Origin: Thalassia testudinum
Taxonomy: Eukaryota > Streptophyta > Magnoliopsida > Alismatales > Hydrocharitaceae
Direction: 5' to 3'
DNA: 64,000 nt
Assembly: GCA_037157565.1 (NCBI GenBank)
Contig: JAZHRO010000002.1
Location: 33,500,501-33,564,500, forward strand
Position 1 is the stretch's first letter; each line of letters opens with the position of its first letter. A program made the translations under genes and the position numbers. Of this stretch, positions 55,844 through 64,000 are shown in pieces. The notes under the pieces are model-generated. The model did no database searches and was not told where the DNA came from. It was given only the letters and a program-made list of their open reading frames with translations.

Positions 55844-57711
55844 CCACCCCCCATGCCCAAATGATGCAATGTTCTCATTGTAAAAACAGACATAAAAAGG
55901 GTAGAGTAAACAGAATATCACCTGAATTTCGTGACAACCTGGTCAGCTCCACGGAGAGAAGAGAGTATACACATGCACTAAGTTTAATGCCTTCAGCTAA
56001 GCATAATATACATACAAAGAAGAAATTGAGAACTCACAAGTTCAGGTCAAAATTAAAATAAAAATATTGATCCTGAAACCCGCTAGTAGAAGATGTCCAC
56101 AAATGTGGACCAGATTATGGTGCAGACCTATGCCCCAGGGTTGAGTGGTTCTTAGGTTCTGGATGAAAATCACCCAGAACTGAAGGTTGGTGTGTTTGCA
56201 GGGCTGGGCTTGCGATTTAGTGGTGTGGAACCCAAGACCAAAGTGTCGGACAACAGTTAAAGATGGTTCAATAGGTGTGATTGTCCACTTAACATCTAGC
56301 TCAGAAAAATAATCAGTTATTTCCAGCTTGGGTTGCACGTAAAAGATATCGTAAGGGTCCTGTAGAAAGTAGGTGGTTTCAGGTCAGTAGGTACTCTTAG
56401 ATCCAAATTCAAAGTTCCCTCAGAATTAGCCTCGCAAATTTTTATTTCAACAATTCTATCTTCCAACATCAAGGGCTCAGGCTCCAGGACCTCTAGCATA
56501 TCATTCGCCCCATATGATTGTCCCAAGTCTAGAAATCGTGGCTGAATCAAGATTGACTTGGCACAATGATCTCAGAAGTCAACTCTTCGGGGTGCAGTTG
56601 AGGAATGGGGTCACTGATTGAATCATCAAGTAAATGAGGATTTGAATCCTCCAAGTTAGCTCCAACCAAATCAAAATCTTCAATGACTGGGCTATCAAAT
56701 TGTTCGTCATGCTCCTCAAGCCCATTTGTCTCACTAAAATCATCTTCCTTAAGCTCAAGTGAGACTTCACTAAGAGATTCCTCACCCTCAGAATCAAAGG
56801 ATCCATGATCCCCATTTATCTGTCTCAAAATCATATGTCATTTCATGGTCCATGGAGACATATTTTTCGTCATTCCTTGGCTCTAGGATCTCAGGTGAGA
56901 AACTCGATTCATCCTGAAAGGGTTGTCCTAGCCCAACCTAGTCATCTCTAGTCTCAGAATATGTAACCCCCCCGACAGGCGCCTGAGCGGGTATAGACAT
57001 TAGCTCTCCTGAAGGGGGTTCATCTTGAGAATCATCCCAAGATTTGACTGGGGCAACCACAAATTTCATCATCAACCTCGACAATTTCCCAAGAAGAAAC
57101 TCACCCAGGTCCCTATCCCTAACACTTTGGAGCAAATCCAATAAAGAACTATTAAGTTCATCAATCATTTTGATCATAGGCTCCAATGCTTCAGTGCATG
57201 GTGTTGGCTGAGCTTCTAAAGATTGTATAGTGTTCCTCAAATTAGCCAACACCCTATCTTGGATCTGGTTCACCTAAACCAACTGGTTCGATTCAGGTTT
57301 GGGTGGGTTTGGGTTAAATCTAGGGGAGTCAAGATGTCGAGGTTCTCGGGTCCCTCCTTGAAAGTAGGTCATTTTAGGTTGTTCAAAGAATTGTGGTGAC
57401 CTATATTCAGCATAATTCTGGGGAGGGTAAGTGTTATAATCAGCATATCCTTCATGGTTGTAGATCTGGTTAGTTTGATCATCAAAGGATGGAGATCTAC
57501 AATCATTGTAGCTCTAGGAAGGATAGTAATCATAGTCTTGTTGTCCAGGGTTAGGTCGTGGACACTGAGGTCCGGATTCATAACCCTAATCAAAGTTATC
57601 CTGACTAGTGGATGGGTAATCATAAGTTGAGTCGGGGTAGTAATCATCTTGAGGATGCGTGTTGGTAGGAGGGTAGGATTGGAAATGTGTGAAAGATGTG
57701 AAAGGATACAT
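55844..57711 (-). pseudogene. B-family long ORF in B1
   Basis: Second B copy of the unknown ORF, running from the ATG at 57711 (MYPFTSFTHFQSYPP) to about 55990; the last bases up to the B2 insertion hold the second polypurine-like motif. The helical part (57273 to 56938; LRNTIQSLEAQPTPCTEALE, GEFLLGKLSRLMMKFVVAPV), acidic part (56834 to 56547) and C-terminal part (56338 to 56042; FWVIFIQNLR, LHHNLVHICG, NIFILILT) are clear. It has stops near 57600, 57540 and 57275 and shifts near 56548 and 56330. At the position of the A2/A3 shared stop it has a glutamine codon (MTYFQGGT). Confidence 0.65.
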
Positions 57712-58930
57712 TGTGGAGTAAGAGGGAAAACAAAGTAGGAAAAGGTGCCCTACAGTACAAGTAATAAACCCTGTCCTTAGGTGGGTTAGCCTAAAGACCT
57801 ACAGACTCCCAGGACCCGTCTTGAGATTATAAATGATTTGATCTACTTTTATCGGGTCAATCAAACCAATTAGAAGGAGAGACTGGGAAAAAGGTTCTTC
57901 CTTTGGTTTGCGCCTCCAGTTCCTAGTGTACCCCCCAACCGCGGTCGTTTGACGTTACTACCCTAGCTTAACATCAGATGGACCAGTAGAAGCAGATTAA
58001 TCAAAAAAAATCTCAGTCTGAGCCCTGAAGAGCGAATCAATCCTTAAGGCCAACGTCTACTCAATTTTAATTAGGCTTGGGATGATTGTGCTCTTGGAAT
58101 GTGATGGGCCCTTTAGATGGGTTGTGCCTTAATGATCAGTTAAAATGTGTGCGCACACAACCAGGGTTTGCAAACAAGGTTATTTGATAATGTGTCTTTT
58201 AGGGTTTAACCTTGTTTAGTAGCTTTTAGGGTTTACTCTTAGGTATATTCAATCAAGTTTAGGAGAACACTCCAAGTTTTGAAAGCACGAGTGTAGATAT
58301 GTTCCTTTAAAAATAAAAAATAATGTGAAGTGCCTGGTTCAGCCCTAAGAATCAACCCTAAGTGGCAAGCTACTTGATGAATCTCTTTTATCTTAAGTGG
58401 TGCAGCCCAAACAGTTCAATCAATTGGCCTATTGCACCACTTAGTTAAGGCACACAGAAATGTTTGACATATTTAGATTTCTACTTATTTGTGTGTTGAA
58501 TTAGGTGTACCAGCTTCACAAGTCAGATCCCGGTTAAGTGGTAGAATCGATGTGCTTGTATGCCTCAGGGTGGGAAGTTGTGGGTGTTAACTGTGTAGCT
58601 TTCAGAAAATCCCACAAGAGAAGAGTATTTCTTTTTTTGTTATATATGCGGGGGTGAGATGAGTGGAGGTGGCAAACAAACAATCAAATCTATCCTAGGG
58701 TTTATAAAAAGCACCTAAGTTGATTTGGGTTTGAGTTATTAGTGTGGTGAAATGAACTAGTGGGTGGGGGTGGTGGGGATAAACTTACAAAACCTTCGTC
58801 TGCACTTTTCTCCGATCTAACCACTTTGGCCCACCTCGGAAGAGTACCTGCAATCACAGTAAGATCAGAGAAAAAGTGAGACAAAAGTTAGGTAAGGCAA
58901 AAAAAACATGGAAGAAAAAACAAAGAGCAT
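57712..58930 (-). other. B1 untranslated leader
   Basis: Non-coding leader matching B2. The acceptor-like motif reads TACTGTAGGGC here. No gene seen. Confidence 0.6.
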
Positions 58931-58951
58931 TGCCTCCTTGGCAACAGTGCC
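58931..58951 (-). other. B1 primer binding site (tRNA-Asp type)
   Basis: Minus strand TGGCACTGTTGCCAAGGAGGC, a tRNA-Asp complement with a few changes, next to the right LTR. Confidence 0.82.
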
Positions 58952-58955
58952 AAAA

Positions 58956-59888
58956 TGATCGCAAGAGTTTCGCGAGTTTGAAATCAGGGTTACAAGTAAC
59001 CCATCATCGTAGTTACAAAACTCGTGATTAAATAAAATTTATACTGAAACTTGAAAAGTGAGTCCCAGGTCGAACACGGGGAGGCGAACATTTGGTTTTA
59101 TAAAAATTCACGTTTCTCTTTTTATTTGTTTATTTCGTTTTTGTCTTTTCTAATTTTTTTGGTATTTTTAATAGGGCAAGAGATTAGGTCGATGAAAACT
59201 TTATCTACTTGCAAAAATGTAAGAGAGAGAGGGAGAAAGAGAGGGAGAGAGAGAAATAATCATCTATTCATGAACAACTGTTTGTTTCAACTACGAAAGT
59301 AGGAAAACTACACTACGAAAGCGTAAAAAGATAGAAAGAGGTGAGAGAAATCCCCTTGACGGTTGCTCGGAGAACAACTCGCTCTGATGTCTCCTGAAGG
59401 AAGGTGGTGAGGAGCGGGACAAAGGAGGACAGAGGATGGGGCAGGACGACGTCGTGGCGAGGATCTTCTTCCCGAAGGGCGGTGAGAGGATAGCTACGGG
59501 ATGCTCCACAAATGAAGATGAGGGGATGGAAAACTATTTGATTTTCTACTCTAGAGGAGCATCCTAGGCTTGGGACAATCTCTCTCTAGAGCCTTGGAGG
59601 TGGTGAGAGGAAGAAAGGAAGAGATGGTTTGGAATGGTGGTGGGTAGGTCCTTTTATGGTGGAGGAGGAAGAACAAATTCGCATTTAGGTCATTACTGAC
59701 GTCCATAAACATCACTGCAGCTGTCATTGAAGATCCGCCCTTCAATTCCTCTTATTGGCGTGCGTAGACCATTAGTGACAGCTGCGAGCGTCACTAAAGG
59801 CTTGCGTCGCTGAAGATCTGTGCCCGCCCCACTGGTACCCGCTCCGTTGGCGCACGCATCGCACGCTACATGCTTCATGCACCCGTGC
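58956..59888 (-). mobile_element. B1 right LTR (5' LTR), truncated
   Basis: Starts TGATCGCAAGAGTTTCGCG and follows the left LTR (45647 on) up to CATGC-CCCGTGC. At about 59888 it switches to D1 reverse transcriptase coding sequence. About 0.6 kb of LTR end, the TSD and the start of D1 RT are missing. The junction is most simply a deletion spanning the B1-D1 boundary. Confidence 0.9.
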
Positions 59889-62323
59889 AGCTAAATAGTG
59901 CAACCAAGAAAGACCACTTTCCACTTCCCTTCATTGATCAAATCCTAGATGGACTAGCTGGCCAACAATTCTTCTGCTTCTTGGATGGCTATTCCGGCTA
60001 CAATCAAATAGCTATCCACCCCAAGGATCAAGAGAAAACGACCTTCACATGTTCCTATGGAGCATTTGCCTTCCGTAGAATGACTTTTGGATTATGCAAT
60101 GCACCGGCGACCTTTCAAAGGTGCATGCTTGCAATCTTTTCAGACATAGTAGGTGATTTCATGGAAATCTTCATGGACGATTTTTCTGTGTTCAAGGACT
60201 CTTCTGAATCATGTCTGATCAATCTTGAAAAGACTTTACAAAAATGCATTGAGGTGAATCTTGTTCTATCTTGGGAAAAGGGTCACTTCATGGTCAAGGA
60301 GGGCATAGTCCTTGGCCATGTTGTGTTTAAAAAAGGAATCGAAGTGGATAGAGCCAAGGTGGACACTATAATCAAACTCCTGCCACCTTTGATGGTTAAG
60401 CAAGTAAGATCGTTTCTAGGACATGTGGTATTTTACCGTCAATTCATTAAGTACTTTTCTAAGGTGGCAAGGCCCTTAAGCAACTTGCTGGTAAAAGATC
60501 AATCCTTTGATTTTGATTCAAATTACTTAAAGGCTTTTAATCAACTGAAGGAGGCTATTACACAATCACCCATCTTACAACCACCTAATTGGGATCATCC
60601 ATTTGAAATCATGATCAACGCATCTGATTATGCCATCGAGGCAGTCTTGGGACAAAAGGTAGACAAGAAACCATCCATGATTTACTACGATAGTAAAACT
60701 TTGGATGAGGCTCAAAGAAACTACACTACTACAGAAAAAGAGTTGCTAGTCGTAGTGTTTGCTCTGGAGAAGTTTAGACCTTACCTACTGGGATCTCATG
60801 TCACAATCTTCACAGATCACACTGCATTAAGGCACCTTATGTCTAAAAAGAATGCAAAACCTAGATTAATCAGACGGATCCTTCTGCCGCAAGAATTTGA
60901 TTTAGAAATCAAAGACAAATCTAATGCCCAAAATGTAGTAGCAGATCATCTCTCCAAAATCCTTGTAGACTCTACAACTCCTCAACTCTGTGATTCTTTC
61001 CATGATGAGACTCTCTTGACTATTTGAAAACTACCTTTGTTTGCAGATAGTGTCAACTATTTGGCCATCAGAAAACTACCCATGGATTGGCCTAAGCATA
61101 AGCGGGATAAGTTGATTTCCGATGTCAAATACTACTTTTGGGAAGACCTGGAGCTATTCAAGGTTTGCGTGGGTCAAGTTATCTGCCATTGTATTCCAGA
61201 CAAGGAGATCACAAGTGTACTAGAATTCTGCGACACTTTTGCTTGTGGAAGTTACTTCTCAGGAAAAAAGACGGTAGCCAATGTACTACAGAGTGGATTA
61301 TATTGGCTATCTTTATTCTGTGACTCGTACAACTTCTGTAAGTCATGTATCAATTGCCAAACTCTTGAAAACATGACCAGGAAGGACATGATGCCCCTAA
61401 ATCCAGTCCTTGAAGTCAAAATCTTTGATGTTTGGGGCATTGATTTTATGGGACCTTTTACCAATTCATTTGGGTACTTGTACATTCTGGTTGCAGTCAA
61501 CTACGTATGCAAATGGATTGTGGCTATCCTAACCCAAACCAAGGACCATAAAGTGGTCATGGACTTTGTAAAGAAAAATATCTTTAGTCGGTTTGGTGTA
61601 CCCAAAGCTCTGATCAGTGATGGCGGGTCCCATTTCACTCACAATCAATTTAGAACCTTACTAACCAAGTATGGAGTCACTTATAGAATCTCTACTCCAT
61701 ACCATCCATAGACCAACGGACAAGCTAAAATTTCCAATCGAGAAATTAAGAAAATCCTTCAAAAGACGGTCCACCTAGGTTGGAAGGATTGGTCTATCAA
61801 ATTGGATGACGCTCTCTGGGCCTACCAGACTGCGTATAAAACTCTGATTGGAATGTCTCCATTCCATCTGGTCTACGGAAAATCTTGCCATCTGCTTGTT
61901 GAACTTGAACATAAAGCTTATTGGGCAATAGGAACATTTAACTTGGATCTTGATCGATCTGGACGACAAAGAAAACTCCAATTGACTGAATTGGATGAAA
62001 TCCAGAATGATGCTTATGAGAGCATGAGAATCTATAAGAATAGGAAAAAAGCTTTACATGATAAGTACATCTCCAAAAAAAGCTTTGTCCCTAATCAAAT
62101 GGTTTCGTTATTTGATGCGTGCTTGAAGCTCTTTTCGGGAAAATTAAGATCAAAGTGGACAAGTCCCTTCAACGTAAAAAAAGTCTACCCTCATGGAGCT
62201 GTGCTTATCCTAGATCCCAAGACTGACCATGAGACAAAGGTGAATGGTCAGAGGTTGAAGTCTTATATCACGCAGAACTGTGATCCCATTCCCAATGGTC
62301 ACATCATCCTTCTAGAATCTTAG
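59889..62323 (+). pseudogene. pol: D1 pol: reverse transcriptase, RNase H, integrase
   Basis: One frame of about 810 codons with only two stops (TGA 61025-61027, TAG 61709-61711). RT begins at LNSATKKDHFPLPFIDQ and so lacks its N-terminus; FLDGYSGYNQI, FRRMTFGLCNAP and catalytic IFMDDFSVF follow, so the aspartates are intact. RNase H: NASDYAIEAVLGQ, TTEKELLVVV, IFTDHTALRHL. Integrase: the N-terminal zinc site is damaged (CDTFACGSYFS where CH and GGHF are usual; the two His are Asp and Tyr), while CKSCINCQ remains. The DDE core (GIDFMGPF, ISDGGSHF, NREIKK) is present, then the [17 protein letters not shown] end domain. Closest family by motif: Athila lineage of Ty3/gypsy. Probably inactive. 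Confidence 0.92.
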
Positions 62324-64000
62324 AGCTGAACTGAATCTAGCAAATGACGTTAAACATAGTGCTAGCTGGGAGGCAACCCAATATTCATTATAGGTAGCTC
62401 TACATCCTTTGCATCCATGCTGACCTGGATTAACAAGAATAGTTAGGTGATATCCCCTCCTCTTGCTTATTTTATTTTGATTTTCATGCATACATTTCAA
62501 TGACATTGTAATGACTAGGCATAGGGGTGGACATTGCATGTCTTATTTTATGTCAAAAAGAAAAAAATGCATTTAGGCATAAAGAAATGTTCCAACAAGG
62601 TTTTATTAGGGATTTATTCTTAAGTTGATTCCTAAGCTTAGAATCCAGTATAATTTCACATTTACATGTAGAATTTGCAATGGATCCTTTGTGAAGACCA
62701 ATAAACATCTTTAGTTTGTCGAGAAGAAGTAGTGCTTCTTCTCCTAAGCCCTTGGATAGTAATTAAGGAGTCAGGTAAACTATCTTCTAATAGATCTACC
62801 AAACAATTGTGAGGTGAGAGTAGAAAGTCTACTGGTGCTCTAAGGCTAGTATGAGGAATCTTAACTTCTAGATAATTAAATAATGATACTCAGAGTTAGG
62901 CATAGTTCTCGCTCTCGATTTCTGCATACAAATTCTTAGTGCGAATATCTTGAGAGCCACCAAATAAGGAAAATACACAGAGAGTAGGTTTTAATAAAAC
63001 TAGGACTAAGGTGGATGGTCACGACCGTCATTTACGAAATCCTTGGTTGAAGGAGGGTATTAATATCAAGGTCAAAAATACGTTGTCCTATCCATTCCTT
63101 TCTCGGTGCCAAGAATAGGCATTTCCACCAAATAAGCCACCCGATATCCTCTTAAACATTCCCCAATCTCGAATAATGCCCTGTGAATAAAAGTCGTATG
63201 CGATATCGCGTCGCGTTAGCAAATATCTAGATGCAAAAGAAAAAATAAAAAAATAGGCATATATGTCTATGCGTGAATAAAAAACATATATATACAAAAA
63301 AAAGGAGTAGAAAAGAAAGAAAAGTTGAAAAGAAAAAAAAAGAGTTTATAAGTGTCTTTAGATTTCAGTTCGAAGTGTATTGAGGCAACAACACTTACCA
63401 CCTTCATGATCCACCAAATACAGTCTTGACCTACTTTTCTGTATTTTTGGCTACTTGAATACGGGTTGAGGAATGCTGACTTAGTCATAGAGTTATCAGA
63501 ACCTAATCAAAGTGATAATGCTAGGAGAGACCACCAAATATACTGACAAATCTGGTGAGGTTGTGAGCTCAAAAAGAAAGAAAAAGAAAGAGAGGGAATG
63601 AGTACAAAGGAACTAAAGAGAGCACAATTTCTCTGCCTCTCTTTGAGTTAAATTACTTAATAGTCTAGAAATCTAGGTTCTAAAGTACTAGTCTATATGT
63701 AGCACCAGATGAGTGTGAGCTACCAAATACAAATCTACTTTACTCAGAAATCTTCTACCTAAGCCAAAAATCGGGGTTGAATTTACAGATTATCTTAAAA
63801 CCTCGAGGGAAGAAGTTTGCCTATGCTAATAGATTTTTACTAAGGGTCAAGTACGAGCTTTAGATGTGGATTGGCTTTTCACTTGGATCTGTTGCATAGG
63901 CTACAACAAAACATTTTCATGATTATCTGGACTACTAAAGCTTCAGATGAAAACAAAAGACATAAACCTCTAGTCAAACTCTTGATAAAAATTAGTCATA
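62324..64000 (+). other. D1 3' untranslated region
   Basis: Begins with GCTGGGAGGCAACCCA, shared with C1 after its ORF, then a second polypurine-like motif (ATGACATTG...GCATAGGGGTGG, 62498-62530). The rest is AT-rich with purine-rich runs and no supported gene. No LTR start or terminal polypurine tract is reached, so the 3' LTR lies beyond the window. Confidence 0.65.

Overview
No host gene was found: the 64 kb is a stack of LTR retrotransposons plus one LINE, typical of intergenic DNA in a large, repeat-rich flowering-plant genome. Evidence for a plant: Athila-type (Ty3/gypsy) gag, protease, reverse transcriptase and integrase; primer sites matching the 3' end of plant tRNA-Asp; a plant L1-type LINE; 1.5-2.3 kb LTRs bounded by TG...CA. 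The species cannot be named from the sequence. Element names (A1, B1 and so on) are local labels.

Layout. 1-5122: A1, minus strand, left LTR cut by the window edge, inserted in a LINE. 5123-9714: the LINE, minus strand, broken. 9720-12048: solo LTR D2, plus strand, TSD ATGTG. 12054-32295: element F, minus strand, split by A2 (12842-30427, TSD GTGGG). A2 holds a solo LTR C2 in its left LTR (13667-15909, TSD GTGTA) and the complete element A3 in its interior (19434-27157, TSD CAGGG). 32296-64000+: D1, an autonomous-type Athila element on the plus strand whose 5' LTR interrupts the F LTR. D1 gag is split by C1 (36794-44206, TSD CCAGG). Between D1 protease and reverse transcriptase sits B1 (45647-59888, right LTR truncated), which contains B2 (48424-55838, TSD ATTAT). 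D1 pol follows at 59889-62323, then its 3' untranslated region.

How they work together. D1 has the remains of a full gag-pol set. The A, B and C elements have LTRs, a tRNA-Asp type primer site and a polypurine tract but no reverse transcriptase or integrase, so they presumably used proteins supplied by a D-like Athila element (inference). C1 keeps only a protease-type ORF. The A and B elements keep a different long ORF that I do not recognise as gag or pol. It has a Tyr/Pro/Ser-rich start, a helical middle, an acidic part and a hydrophobic C-terminal stretch, and it keeps frame and residues between the diverged A and B subfamilies. This single-ORF non-autonomous Athila-like family is the best candidate for something undescribed. 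All ORFs carry stops or frameshifts, so this locus itself is probably inert.
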